Notes: generated by a model from the letters alone, not told the origin. Shown: positions 34,982 to 47,800, counted from the first letter of the stretch. The stretch: 64,000 nt of DNA from Vandiemenella viatica (GCA_031002005.1 CM061919.1:14517687-14581686); one strand, 5' to 3'. Made by a program: numbers and translations.

Positions 34982-35484
34982 TTGCAAGTGGCTTAGAGAA
35001 AATCCCAGTAATGTGTGTGACAGGTGGACATTTGTACAGGTTAATAAAGTGATGGTGGCCTCTTGATAAATCGTAGACGCAGAGGCAGAAAGTGATGAGT
35101 GAGTACCTGTGAAGAAACAAGCTGAAAGCATGGTAATTCGTTACTGCGCTATTTCTAGACCACGGTGATTATCGACTGATAGAAGAGCCACCCTCATCTC
35201 TATGAGCCACCCTCATCTCTATGACAGCATAATTTTCTCCTTGGGTCTGTTTAGTTTTGATATCACTTAAATTTCGATTGGTTATCTTCGTGGCGTGTTG
35301 GCACTTCTTATTGCTCCGTCAGTAGCGGTGACCTGTTGTGTCTGTCAACGGAAGTTTCATATTGGCTAAGACGACGACTGACCAGTGGATTGGCAGAGTG
35401 TTGTGCTCCATTGTAGAATAATTTTATTGGACTGTTGCCGGAATGGTTTTTTTCCCCTTGTTTTTGTTTTTCGTTGATGGCTTT

Positions 35485-35640
35485 TTAGAGGAACCATGCC
35501 AGCATTCGTTTGGAGTGACTCCGGAAAACCATGGAGCCTTGAAGTCAGGATGATTGGACAGGAATTTGAACCTCCGTCCCCCCGAATGTCAAGCTGGAGA
35601 GCGATATGCCTAGGTCGTTCCAAATACCTGGTGCTACTAG
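35485..35640 (-). repeat. SINE-A fragment
   Basis: On the minus strand the B-box region, the ...CCATGGTTTTCCGGAGTCAC... body and GCTGGCATGGTTCC are recognisable. The tail half is missing. Confidence 0.65.
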
Positions 35641-35846
35641 GTGTTATGTACTAGGCGGTTGACTGTGAGAGTCAACTTATGTTTCGTTGACTATGTTTCA
35701 CGTAAAAACTTCCGGTCAGATTTTGATGTGATTTTGTACAGCTCGTAGATCCAGAAGTAAAATAAGGTACGTTCGATTTTGCCGAAAATTGCGAAGTTTA
35801 GAAAAATAGGATCTAGAAATCAGATTCCATTTTTCGTTGATTTCAA

Positions 35847-36107
35847 TTTTTTTTTTTTTAACTGCTTTACGTCTCTCAACAGCGAGGTTTTTAGAGACGG
35901 GAAAGGATGGGGGGGGGACAAGGATGGGGACAAGGAATGGGAAGGAATTCGGCCATGGCCTTTTGAAGGAAGCATCCCGGCATTTGCCTGGAGTGATTTT
36001 GGAAACCATGGAAAACCCAAATCTGGATGCCCGGACGGGGATTCGAACCGCCGTCCTCCCGAATGCGAGGCGAGAACGCTAACCGTTACACCACCACGCT
36101 CGGTACG
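35847..36107 (-). mobile_element. SINE-A copy, full length
   Basis: On the minus strand the copy has the head (ACCGAGCGTGGTGGTGTAAC), B-box GGTTCGAATCC, the full body, a GA-rich section and a poly(A) tail (poly(T) at 35847-35859 on the plus strand). A short TTTCAA duplication at both borders is a plausible target-site duplication. ORFs of 81-159 aa across it are by-products of the SINE. Confidence 0.88.
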
Positions 36108-38089
36108 GGTTTCAAGAAATAGTACTAATGGGAGTTTTCCACCTAAGACCCTACCACCATGCGCGAGGACCACCGGTCACCGCCATATGAAGATTCATCT
36201 TCAGCCTAACAGCACCGACAAACCGACAGTTAAGAACTACACCGTCACCAAAGAATGAGGAGTAAATGCCGAAAGGCAACACACTCCAACATACTCTGCT
36301 CCAATGGCGGAGCAGTGACTGGCTACTCTGGCTTGATGGGATTCGGATTAATTTGACACCCATGATCCGAGGAGTCGACAATCTGAGAAATTAAGCGTCC
36401 GCGAATTAGAACCAGTTTAAAGGCAAGATGTTTCTCTGAGTCGAAATATTTACCTTCAATAACTAGGACGCAATAATGTATATATTACTCATACCTCAAT
36501 TTCGTCGTTGCTTTCGGAATGCGTTATTAGTCTCAGTCATTCAGCAAATACAAATAAAATAGGCATTTCAGTATGCAAATACGCAGTGTCTCAAGATAAT
36601 GGGCAATAGAATTTACATTAATAAAGTGGTAACAACAGATAAACGAACCCACATCAAATAACAAAGACGACGAAACACAGATGCGAATTAAATTGGTGAA
36701 AATGAATGTGTATGAATAAATATCGAAAATGCGCTCAAGTTTGAAGAGCTCGTTAAAATGAGTATTCGTTTGTGAAGTTAGGAAGTATACACACTATGCA
36801 CCAAGATATCAAATCGGTTCTTTTACGAAAGATAAAAGTATACCAATCGTAAGACAGAACCTGTGTGTACTAGTTGGTTTGGAACTACAAATTTAACTGT
36901 CAATTAATTGTCAGACCCCACTTTTAGGTTTTTGTTCGATCTTCATCTGTCACAGCCGCATAGTTACTTGCTTTAAATTTTTGTATCTGTTCATTACTTT
37001 AGTTCTTACAACATAAAATTTAGAAAAATCAAGGGCGTGATAATAACTGTAGGGAATTTAGTGGGGTGATTGAAGAATTTATTTCCGACAATTTTCAGGA
37101 GTATTGTCAAATGAAAGAAACAATACCATAGTATGAAAACGCATCTGAGATGCATTGTGTGGACAAAATTATATGATGAATACACAATTAGACATATTAT
37201 CTTACATCACCCTCTATTTACTATTACTTAAGGGGCTGATATCATGGAATAAAAATGTAGATTTGGATACTGCGTGGAAAACCTCAACGCTATTTCTGTT
37301 CTCAACAAAGGCAATAAACTACGGGTGCGGTCGTGTGAACAGGGTGCGGAAGTGTTGATACCGACAGTTAACCTGCGATGTGAAGTACACTCTGAGGGCG
37401 CACAGACTGACGGGACACGTAAACAAAAGAACGCGCGTGCACTGGGCGTCACGTGACGGACAGCGAACTCTGCATGAGTGTGCTACGTGAAAAGTGTTGA
37501 CAACACAATGAAGCTGCAGACTCTGTTTGACTGCGTACACCAATATACCACAAACATTTTGCAGCAGCGAAATCTACACCGCGCACTGGGAATATTCGCA
37601 AATGTGAGTCGATTCTCACATAATTATGGTTCCGTGATGATCTTCACGAACGTATAGTACGAGGCAGGTTAGACGGCAAAATTCAATTGTTTACGTATTT
37701 CTAGCTTATGCAGTACAGTACGTTCCAAGGCTCGCCAACGCCACGCCATTGGTGCAATCGTGCATTTTTAAATAAATCTGTTACAAGTCTGTCCTGCCCC
37801 ATCTATCCAGTACACTTCCAATGAGACAAATTAGTATATAGCAAAGTAACAACAAAATTAAAAACTTTCCTTCTTCGGCCCGCACTTACAAACTTTTTTT
37901 TTGAATTATTTTTAATATTTTACGTATAAATTTAGTGAATGCTGGATACTGGTGACAAATTTCACGTTCCTAGTTAATAACTTTTTTTTAACATATACCT
38001 GGTTACAAAAATTGCCTATAATCTATAACATAGATCGCTGCGCACTACTTTCCAGTGAAAAATTGCAAATAATAGCTTACTTCTTTCTT
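36108..38089. other. No gene recognised
   Basis: This is AT-rich DNA with one CG-containing patch at about 37380-37480 (ACACGTAAACAAAAGAACGC, GTCACGTGACGG). That patch resembles the one near 27450 and could be promoter-like. No ORF here carries a domain I know. Confidence 0.35.
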
Positions 38090-38283
38090 AACAAAATCTG
38101 GAGTATCCTCGTAGCAGCCGACCGGGAAGGTTGTGCATCCGGCTCTCTCATCGTGTGCGCGATCAGCTCGTTCGGAAGTTTTCGAGTTCGCGAGTGTGTT
38201 TATATTATTTTATAATACATTCAGTCTGATTCTTCAGAGTGATATAATTAGTATACTACTAAAATATTTCTTGGGACAGCTAA

Positions 38284-38574
38284 ATGATGGCTGACCCGCC
38301 TGATACGGGACAGACTATAAAGACGGCATTAGAAACGTGCTACACAAACATCCCAATTCCAGTCTCACAATCAGTGATCTATACCACGAGTGATATGCTA
38401 CAAACTCAAACAGCAAGATCAGCAAACGAGCAGCTATTTACCTCTCACACCTCAGAAGAAGAGCAGCAATGCTATCAACAACTCCAACAACTCCAACATC
38501 TGCAGCAACAACATCAGCAGCGCCAGCAGCAGCAACTACAACAACAGCAGCAGCAGCATCAACAGCAGCAGTTA

Positions 38575-38611
<37 letters not shown>

Positions 38612-38790
38612 TACAGCAGCAAGAGCAGCAGCAGCAGCAGCAGCAGCAGTTACAGCAGCAGCAGCAGCAGTTACAGCAGCAGCAGCATCAGCAACAACAT
38701 CAGCAGCAGCATCAGCAGCAGCAACAGCAGCAGCAGCAACAGCAGCAGTTACAGCAGCAGCATCAACAGCAGCAAGAGCATCAGCAGCGT

Positions 38791-38828
<38 letters not shown>

Positions 38829-40803
38829 ACATCATCAACAGCAGCATCAACAACAGAGGCGGTATCTGGAGATGGAAACTGGGCCGGGAGGCGTCCCACA
38901 ACAGGAGCCGCACTTACCTCTAGGCGCAGCCATTCATCACATGGCTCGGAGAGGCGACAATCCTAAAATTACGGGTGAGTCAAACCAACCAGTGAAACGT
39001 AGATGTGTGCAGAGACCAGAAATGGGGCAGACCAAGGTAGTCCCACAACTAACAGAACAGACGGAAGAAGTAGATATGCTCGATACAACAAGGTCCATCG
39101 AGGTTAATCTATCCCTAGCTACGGCACTAGACCAATCCAGTCCCAACCACACGCAGTCTGATTCGATAGCTCCAACTTACAGAAGCAAAGACAATAGATA
39201 CAACCCTACAGACAGTGGTCCGTACTATATTTTCGTAGAGAGCCTGGATAGGAATGTCGGAAACTTGCATCCAATGGCTATAGGTAAATTAATATTCCAG
39301 CATAATAACACTATAAAAAGGGACATTATCAACATCACCTCCATGGGGAAAAACCGTCTTAGAATTGAAGCTAGCACTGCAGTTGTCGCCAATTCAATAG
39401 TACAACTAGAAATCTTCAAAACAAAAAACTTAGAAGTATACATTCCTAACTTCTTGATCCACAAACAGGGAATTATAAGGAATGTGGACACCTCCCTGAG
39501 TGAGGAAGAACTTGTACAGGAAATAGTCTCCCCTGTCCCAGTAGTGCGTATTAAACGCTTCACCAAAAGGAGTCAGTCGAACCAAGATCTTGTAGTAGCC
39601 ATACCAGTTTGTTTGGTATCCTTTCGATCTCAGAGCCTACCGACCCATGTAACGATACTCGGAACCCGATGTGCTGTGGAACCATACGTTTCCCCCGTTA
39701 TCCAGTGTGCTGTTTGTTTACGGCTGGGTCACCGTCAAGGCCAATGTAAATCTCGTGAGCCACGATGCAGTAGATGTGCTGGCCCCCACTTGGCGGTCAA
39801 CTGTAATAATCTCTCAACTATATGCTGCGCCCTCTGTCGTGGCCAACATCATGCTACAGACAGGAATTGCCCAGTATATCTCAAACACCGGGAAGCAAAA
39901 CAAGCCATCGCGTTCAGAACAAACGCTACTTTTCCTGGCAGAGAACAACAATTTCGTGGCTACGCTCAGGTGGCCTCTTCTACACCACAATTAAGTAGTC
40001 ACACGGAATTTCCGCCTCTACCAGCACGACTACAGCACTGTCTGCCTACTCTATACTCAACACAACAGTCAATGTCACCTCTACTACAGGCACAACCACA
40101 ACAGCCAGTACTACAGACGCAGCATCTGACCATAACACCACAACAACTACCGACCGCAGACGCGGCACGCCAAGTCGCACAGGCACCATCAGCTCCCAGT
40201 GGGGGACCCATGCAAACAGTAGTAAATACACCCAGTGCGCTTGAGCTCCCGTTGCTACACAGTTATGAAAATACCGCTGCAGATCCTCCTCGATCTCTAT
40301 ATCCACGAACAGAAAGTATGCTCTCTATACAGCCAGAATCTTCAAGCTCTGCTCAGCAAAACATTGAACAAAACCTCATCAATAGATATGTCTGGTCAAA
40401 AGGACCAAAGTCCTATAAAAACTCTCGGTTTACTAAAGAAAACTCATCTACAAATCTAAGACAACATTTGTTTACATACAATGGTCCCATGTCTCCAATT
40501 ATCACGAGTAACCAGCATCCCGCCACTCCAGTCAGTCTGATCGAAAACCCTCAAACCTGCACCCTGCCCTGGGAGGGCGCTCAAATCACCCGCAACATAC
40601 AGCCTGATGCAGTGCAACAACCAAATGCCTTCAATCAACCTGCCGAGATACATTATACCAAAAACGGAACCTTGTTAGAAAAAATATTTAATCTAATTAT
40701 GCTTCTGATCCAAGAAGCCAAAACTCCAACAGTGGGTACAGTTAATCCAACAATAATTTTAGAAACTCTGTCAAATATTCTACAACAAGATGGGAGAAAT
40801 TAA
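38284..40803 (+). CDS. LINE ORF1 (Gag-like), polyQ plus three zinc knuckles
   Basis: This 839-residue protein is the RNA-binding Gag-like ORF1 product of a jockey-type LINE. In such elements ORF1p coats the transcript and takes it to the nucleus. Residues about 60-191 are a glutamine/histidine-rich tract (CAG/CAA codons). A conserved jockey-type domain starts at about 314 (YYIFVESLDRNV). Zinc knuckles follow: C475-X2-C478-X4-H483-X4-C488, then C495-X2-C498-X3-H502-X4-C507, then a third from C515 to C529 (ALCRGQHHATDRNC). The tail is Pro/Gln/Ser-rich. The frame is fully intact, which argues for a young copy. Start: first ATGATGG in frame after the 5' UTR. The next ORF overlaps its end by 14 bases, as ORF2 does in related LINEs. 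Confidence 0.9.
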
Positions 40804-40993
40804 GCTAGACAATGGAACGCTCGTTCAATCAGAGAAAATAGGGAACAATTTCAACGAGAACTATGTGTTAATATCTCTTTATAAAGAAAGCACTTACAAT
40901 AATAATAAAAAAGGCCTCCATAAATCATGTAATTTACTTACAGTTATACTAAATGTAACGATCTTTGTTGTACATTGGCTGTTAGGAGATTAA
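40790..40993 (+). CDS. Short ORF in the ORF2 position, probable remnant
   Basis: A 67-codon ORF begins ATGGGAGAAATTAAG inside the last codons of ORF1, in another frame. That is where jockey-type ORF2 normally starts. Its product (MGEIKLDNGTLVQSEK...) shows none of the endonuclease or RT motifs. It ends with a hydrophobic run (VILNVTIFVVHWLLGD). I read it as the leftover start of ORF2 joined to 3' sequence by an internal deletion, though its own function cannot be excluded. Confidence 0.5.
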   Translation: MGEIKLDNGTLVQSEKIGNNFNENYVLISLYKESTYNNNKKGLHKSCNLLTVILNVTIFVVHWLLGD

Positions 40994-41200
40994 CATAAAA
41001 CGTCGAGTGTTATTGTATTGAATGTTATTGTCCATACCAAGATTATACCAACATTGTTTTACTGATTTATTTTATGATCCATTGTGAAATATGACTTTAT
41101 TACTTTACTTGTTTAAACTAATGTAAATGTTGAAGCTGGCCGTATGGTCGATAGACCGAAGGCCATTAAAATAAATAAATAAATAAAATAACAAAATCTG

Positions 41201-42019
41201 AGCAATTGTACGCCACACGATGGAGCAGGCATTTTTTTACATATTCTTTGCATATGAAACCAGTCTAGAAGTTGTTTACAATATGTTATATTCGATAACA
41301 TGCTCATTTTTGAAGTCAGAAAGTGATTCCTTACCGGAGTCTTGTGAATAGACAGTGCAGCAACAAAGATAAGGATCCGCTCCTTTTAGGGTAAGAAGCC
41401 TAAACTTTGAACAAAGTCGCAGCCTCGGGCTACTTCTTGGGATTTCAGAAAGCATTCGACACGCAAACGCGCAGTTCCTCGAATGTAAGCAATACGAGTC
41501 AATTGGATGCTTGCTCTGGTAACAGGTTAGATGCCTCTAAAAAAAGTGTAAGAGTATCACCCAATCGTTAATTTTCATGAGTGGTCTTGAAAACATCAGT
41601 AATAGTAGCTTAAGATATGTTCCTGATGCTACATTTATCAATCAAGAAATAAAGAGTTCCGCTGATCACCCAGAGATTCGAAGTTATTCGATGTCATTTT
41701 GTTGTAATTTCAATATTATGCCCAAAGTAATGTGCATAAGGCACAAAAAGTAGCTAATTTGGGTATGGTTAAGTAATTATTCGTTCAGTTAGATTTTGTT
41801 AATCAGTAATTAACAATACTAATCAACACGGATTAGTACACGACTATGTTCGCAGGAAAACATAATTCTACATTACTTTTCATTGATACAATTTTTAAAA
41901 ATCCAAACATTTAGAACTAATGATGTAACATTTTTTCCATGGGCTTTACAGCAATTCCACGTCGAGATCATAACAGCCGTGAGACAAAACGCGTAAGAAA
42001 TTAGTATGAAATCGTTCTT
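41201..42019. other. No gene recognised
   Basis: AT-rich sequence with no recognisable domain or element ends. Confidence 0.35.
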
Positions 42020-42175
42020 CGTCTTTTGGAGGAATAATAGGGAAATTATTCTGTACTGATTTGTGGAAACCATAGAAAACCGATGTCTGGATGAATTATC
42101 GGTGATCAAACCCGCTTTCTCCTGAAAGGCAGAACAGTCACTCAGAAGGCTTGGCATCTAGAATACGAGACTTCT
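42020..42175 (-). repeat. SINE-A fragment, strongly diverged
   Basis: On the minus strand the order B-box-like (GGTTTGATCACCG), then TCCAGACATCGGTTTTCTAT, GGTTTCCACAAATCAG and TATTATTCCTCC follows the SINE-A head and body. There is no A tail. Confidence 0.5.
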
Positions 42176-42209
42176 GCACTGTGTAAGATCCGAACGCAAC
42201 TGTCGACAT

Positions 42210-42404
42210 CATTTAAGGGCAACCCTCGGCCCGCGGGCCGGATTCGGCCCTCCACCAGCTTCAATCCGGCCCGTGAGAGATTCAGAAATTTCAAATAACG
42301 CGCTTTTTATTCACTATTACCTACTTATTTCTTATCTACGGCCCGCGACCTAATTAAGTCCCGAAATTAAGCCCTCAGCTAAGCAAAGGTTGTCCATACC
42401 TGGT
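42210..42404. mobile_element. hAT MITE remnant
   Basis: The left part GGGCAACCCTCGGCCCGCGG and the right part AAGGTTGTCCATACCTG form a degraded hAT-style inverted pair. The GC-rich CGGCCCGCGGGCCG sub-terminal block matches the style of the hAT at 31763. The target duplication is not clear. Confidence 0.5.
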
Positions 42405-42414
42405 CTAGATTATA

Positions 42415-42715
42415 GATTCTCAGACTAGGACATGTCGGGGGGTCGGGGGGGGGGGAGGGTTGAGGGGTGAGGACGATATCCTAACTCGGGACCATTGAAA
42501 ATAATGTCTCCTTCACCTGCTCTTAAAACTGAAAACCTTTATTCTAACATCACATATTTAGTGAGTTTCCTCTGAGATATCATTGCTAGTACTGAGAAGC
42601 AGTCATTTACCTTTCTACTAATAGCATTATGGTGAGGATGAGATGTGACAAAAAAAATTTTGACAGAAGGGGAGCGTGCTAAGAAAAGGTTTGCAAGCCC
42701 CTATTGTAGATAGTA
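42415..42715 (-). mobile_element. hAT-type MITE remnant, second family
   Basis: Read on the minus strand this region (GGGGCTTGCAAACC, CTTAGCACGCTCCCC, AATGATATCTCAGAGGAAAC, TCACTAAATATGTGAT) parallels 50690-50890 on the plus strand (AATGATGATATCTGAGAAG, AACTCACTAAGCATGTGATT). Two copies in one window support a repeat family. The GGGG...TTGCAAACC start suggests hAT-type ends. G-runs at 42436-42466 have expanded. Confidence 0.5.
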
Positions 42716-43315
42716 ATATCGATAAAATAAACAGGAAAGTCGTGCGTTTTATAACTGTTTGCCGCCAGCATTACGGAAGTGCCACATAGTCAATACAGAG
42801 GGCGGAACATCCCGCGGTGTAGGGCAGCTGCTGATGCACGATTTCTAGATTCTGTTTCTTGCTTCAAGTACGAAGAGCGCATGGAGTGAGGACATTGCAA
42901 TGGTGATTCGTCCGTTTGACTGGGAAGTTAAACTTGGCCACTTCGTTGTGTATGGGAATAACAAATCCAGATGCACCGACACAGGGTTTCGTCCGATCCA
43001 ATCTTTAACTTTAATCAACAGCACAGCGTATTACCGTAATAAGACACACCATCACTAACACCCACATGTAAGGTACAGATAACAGCTGGAATATTTTTAT
43101 AAGGAAAGGTAACTGAAAATCATTACAGAAAAAAATTATCGTCCAGATTGACCGTCGACCTGGCAGACCAAGTATGGTACAGAACTTAACATTTGATGTT
43201 ATCTGCGTTTGTCACAGTGCGGTGAATTTATTGTCAATGTCCCAACGCTGTTGACGGTAATTCCATATTAGAAACTTAGGTGGGAGAGGAGGGTTCCCTC
43301 GAAGCCCCACTATGA

Positions 43316-43340
43316 CCAGACCTAGAATTGCTAGGTCTGG
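43316..43340. other. Perfect 10-bp hairpin with 5-base loop
   Basis: CCAGACCTAG is followed by AATTG and the exact inverse CTAGGTCTGG. A perfect 10-bp stem is unlikely by chance at a given spot, but some are expected in 64 kb. No terminator or other context gives it a role. Confidence 0.6.
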
Positions 43341-43425
43341 AGTTTTTAAGCCTAGTAGGGGACTGTGTTGTGATCTGTCTATGCATTGGATAACTTAGTT
43401 TCAGTATAATAAGTGTTGTTTTTTT

Positions 43426-43611
43426 GTGAAAATTGTAATTTACGAAACAGCATGTGAAGGCCAGGACCCGAACCTGTTTCATTGTACCTCAGTGATTTCG
43501 TGTGGTGGTGCCTTAACGCTCGTAGCTACATTGGTGGGTTTTCTGTTAGTTATCGTTTTTATCGTTGGTTTTTCGGATGAGGAAAATTCCATTTTTAATT
43601 ATATAAATTAG
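43426..43611 (+). CDS. Small ORF with one membrane segment, unsupported
   Basis: This is a 61-codon ORF. Residues about 24-49 form one strongly hydrophobic stretch (VISCGGALTLVATLVGFLLV and following), with an acidic tail (FSDEENS). A small membrane protein or an exon is conceivable, but there is no homology I recognise, no splice evidence and no neighbour. It is equally likely to be chance. Confidence 0.15.
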   Translation: MKIVIYETACEGQDPNLFHCTSVISCGGALTLVATLVGFLLVIVFIVGFSDEENSIFNYIN

Positions 43612-44339
43612 CAGTAAAGAGAAGCAATGTTTGTTGCTGACCATAAGTTTAATAGTTAAATTAATTTAAAGCATGTCTTCATTTCAACTGTAATATAAGG
43701 CTCTATAAGCAGAGGACATAAATGTTTCTCGTTTCCATGACACATGGAAAGCAAATTTAACGATTACGTTAGGAACGCGCAATAGCCCCTGGTAGTCTGC
43801 AACTAAGGTAGCATGTTTGCTAAACGTGACAGCAGCCGCAAGGCGTACTCAGAAGATACGCAAGACTTATGTTTGGTTTCCTGCAACAAAAATTCCTTTT
43901 TTTTTCTTAGCCTTACTTCTCATCCATTTGGGTTAAATGGTTCTTAAGAAAGTACTAACGGTTTGCAAGAAAAATTCTACCCGAGATGATTTACCATCCA
44001 CCCATGACATGCGTGTGTGATGATCTTCCAATGAAGGGTCTCCTTCGGTGACGCACGGTTAGTGACACGATCAAAACATTTGTTTGACGGCAGCAGTCAC
44101 AAAATATGGAACTGATCATATCCAACATAACACTAGCGAAACGTATCTGCTGGATTAAAAAAAAAAAATTGAAAAGCAATGGTTAATTATAGTTTTTCTT
44201 CTCATACCCTTTGTCGCAAACGACTGTGGTGTTACGGAACAATTTCACAAAACATTTCACTTGGGTTTATAACTAAGTATCGAACAATAAACAACTTTTT
44301 GAAGTTCTACTGACAAATTTCGTTATTGCTGGAAACTCA

Positions 44340-44850
44340 GAATTTTTTATGTCATCAGTCTCCTGGTCGATTTGGTACAGTCCTCGTTCTTACCTAACTC
44401 TTTTTTTCAGTATACGAGTTACAAACAATTATAGACTTAGAAAGTGTTAGGAGACTACTTTGAACCCTGTTTTCTTGTGAATATTATGTGACGTTAATGA
44501 TGAATGAAATTTGTTATCATTGAAACACATAAGTTCAGTTTGTATTGTATAAAAAAGTCTCTATTTTCCTTGGCCGTTCTTTCCTTCGATCTCACCATTA
44601 AATTATTCATTTTCACATGTCTTAAAATATGAAACACCATCCTGACTTTTCTTCTGAAACATCCCTACACAAAGTTCTTTCCCTATTCGCAATTTGTTCA
44701 GTTCTTAATTTATGTGTCTTCATTATGTCTAATTCACATGTATACCAAATTCCAGATTCTTCAATCTTAATTGTATCTAGTATTCAGTAAGCGCAAGCTT
44801 TATTTCTATAAGGGATTGTGTAACTACAAGGGTTTAGAACACTTTCATTT
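44340..44850 (-). pseudogene. Probable RTE LINE 3' fragment, highly decayed
   Basis: The plus-strand order 'ATCAGTCTCCTGGTCGATTT', 'TGTCTTAAAATATGAAACACC', 'TTTTCTTCTGAAACATCC' and 'CACAAAGTTCTTTCCC' follows the antisense of the RTE C-terminal region seen at 7440-7880 and 9340-9830. Stops are everywhere, so the assignment rests on block order. Confidence 0.4.
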
Positions 44851-47800
44851 TCTTGCAATTTTTAGACTTTAGAAGACTATTGAGTTTAAATTTCGGTTTG
44901 ATGTAAATGATTAGCTATACTGCTGATTAATAGGAGCGCTGTACTTACAGTACCTCCTAGAATTTGAATTATTTATCTATTGTGTTTGATTTTACAGACT
45001 ACCATTACAGTGATTGTGATGAACAATGCTAATAATATACTGATTGTAGGTTGTTTGAAGAACACATGGTTAATAGATAGCGTCAATCATTTTTGCCCCT
45101 TGCGCTAAGTACGCATCCCCTGAGTAGATGAAGCTGCGATGGAAACAAATACCTGATACAACGAGCAAACGAATATTGAGAATAGCCTCAGCGACAATTG
45201 ATCCGGGCACAGTTGGATACGTGTAGAAGATAGACGCCGCGTATGACAGATTTAAGACACCCCGTGGAATCGAAATTTCGGCGATTAGTCTGAGAACTTA
45301 GAAGAGACTCTAGGGACCTCCAGTTGCTGATGTGCAACGGCTCTGTATAGTTACTTGGTGCGTGAGTAAGAATCCCATACATAATAAATACAAAAAACTA
45401 AGCATCTTTAGTAATTATACACATCATTGAATCAAAATCACAAATTACGCGACAACAGATACTGGTTGGCTGCGAGATTAACTGCTTTAGATTTATTACA
45501 TGAAACTCGTAAATATACAGAAACTGCCGACTCACCAGGTTAAGAAAAGACATTGTAGAGGGCGATACCTTAAACACTCCAGTGTTTTGACTAAAACCCA
45601 TTGGTAAGAACAGAAAGTAGTGAAATGAAACAAGGAAGGAAGCACACCGCAAATGTACACAAGAATAAATTTTAAGCAAGAGGAAATAAATAGAGTAAAA
45701 GAACTGAAATAACTTGATTCGCAGGTAGCCTAAATCAAAAGAAAGTTTGTTAAAAAGCAAGTATTTCAGTTGGTAAAAAGGCAAAATATATTTCAGTATT
45801 AATTTCATCAACAGTCACAACAACGGAATAATCTAAAACTATTTAAAATAACGTTGTAGCGTCGTTATAGGAATATAGTTACTACAAATTAAGTTGAAAT
45901 AAGGGTTATGTGATGTTACGATATAATGTGGAACGTAAAACGTGTAATTCACATTAGGAAATTAAGGTCGTCACGAGATTCGTCGGTGCATTAATAATCA
46001 GAATGAAATACGTAGTCGCCAATTCACAGATCAGTATAACATACCAGACACCGGATTCCTTTCTTGCCATCACCGTTTCGGCTATCCTGTTTACTGTTTG
46101 TATACAGTTTATCCGTAATCACCTAGGCCAGCTTCTGCTTTAAAAACTGCAGAATCTGAATGAATACATTTATACAAAGATGAAAGGGTCTCAAAATATA
46201 TATACACAAACCGTGGCAATCATGTTAATTCTTCTGAACTTGTGGCAACACTGGATAAAATCAGACTTTGTTTCAAAGATTCAACGATTTTCGTAATGTC
46301 AGACAGAAATGGAACCGCAGTATAGCACGAACAAACAAAATAGCATAAAGACAAAAGTCATTGTTTTATAACACCACTACCTTCCACCTCGGATTTCTTT
46401 CCTTCGAGGTGTAAATTATCATCATCGACTTACTATCATATGATAGCTTATAAAATCCAAGTCAACCGCGAAATCAATATCATATAAAAGAAAACCACAA
46501 ACAAATAAGAAGTACAGTCAATCTTACTCTAAAATCCTAACCATACACAAAATCTAAGTTGTACAGGATGTCAGAGTAAGTGTAAATTAAAGACAGTCAG
46601 TTTATCAAAGTTGTTAATTTTAACACGTTACTTTTCTTGGAACGTTTACTGTAGTGTTGTATAAAGTCCGGTTCCCAACGAAAGTAAATGTTTACTGCAA
46701 TAGCTAAGGTGGCTCCGCATTTTAATGCTATTTGCCGAAGTTTCGGCCGACCTGCTTGCTCCTTCTTTAGGGAGGAGCTGCTCTGGGGTATCAGCACTCA
46801 ACATCACAGCCACGGGTTTATCTGCAGCGTCACTCTTTTTCCTTTGTCGCTGACGTTTCCATTACCAACTCAGAACTTCTTTAGGAGTTCTTCAGCCTGC
46901 TGATTCTGCAAAAGATTGGTGATACATTCTTGGCAAATTTGATAATACAACCTGGTATACAATTTAGTTCGTAAAGCTCCTCATATTATGGCACGAAAAT
47001 CGTATTTATCAAACTAAACGACAGGCTAATTTGTTATGATGCGCGCTATCCACCCTATTCTGATCACGTAAGGCCTATAAGTTTAATTTTAGGTGAAGAA
47101 CGAGGGTTAACCTCTGAGAGTCGATTTGTCTAGCAGTGATCCTGACTTATGGTATGCGGCTTAGTGTAAGGACAGTGTAGGATTAGGCCGCGTAATCCAC
47201 ATCATTACGGACCTCAGCAGATCCTCTTACCGGAAGAAAAGATAAGAACTTCATATTTTCACAGCAAACGAGTAGAATGTAAATCAGAATCGATTCTGGG
47301 GCAATTCTTTTATCTGTATCACGAGAAAAGCAGACCCGTACTTTCGTGAGCAGTCTATGAATGTCATCCGTTAATAAACTTTCCCATTCTATATTTATAA
47401 TAAAGAAACCGCAGTAAGGCTACAAACAACGGGGAGCTGTCTGTATCGTCGTAGTGTGTTGAAGAGCCACCAGAGCGGAGTGGCGTAGAGAGGTATCACT
47501 TGCTGCCCTGAGTATGGTGCCGATGTGGTTGCACCGATCCCTTTCGAAGCTACCCAATAAACAAACAAATGTACACTTAATTAATTTTCAGAACACGCTG
47601 TTCACAAACAAAAAGCGACAAATACACGTCCTCCATGACGCCATGCCATTACGATTCTTATAATATTAGTAATAACCATGTGCTGCTAATAAATATACCT
47701 GTAAAGACTGCACCCTCATGATGAAATATGGGGGACTGGTTTTGTGCATAAGTGAGTGGAAGGTGCTAAGTCAAAACTTGATTATATATTGCACTATGCT

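Larger units (their letters stand above)
38101..41189 (+). mobile_element. ORF1-only jockey-type LINE with 11-bp TSD
   Basis: The direct 11-mer AACAAAATCTG flanks the element (38090-38100 and 41190-41200). Between the copies lie a 183-bp 5' UTR, an intact 839-codon ORF1, a 67-codon ORF overlapping its end, and a short 3' region. The 3' region ends GACCGAAGGCCATTAAAATA followed by a TAAA repeat tail, which is typical of jockey/I-group LINEs. There is no endonuclease or reverse transcriptase: only 386 bp follow ORF1. Both ends are defined by the target duplication, so the ORF2-less form itself was copied and inserted. It must have used enzymes in trans. Confidence 0.88.

Noticed and set aside
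35779..36258. ORFs of 81-159 aa around 35.8-36.3 kb and 50.1-50.5 kb with similar sequences
   Set aside because: They read through SINE-A copies; the similarity between them is the SINE, not a protein family.
38438..38966. Long poly-Ala, poly-Ser and poly-Thr ORFs in other frames and on the minus strand
   Set aside because: They are shadows of the CAG/CAA polyglutamine tract of LINE ORF1, whose own frame runs far beyond the repeat with zinc knuckles.
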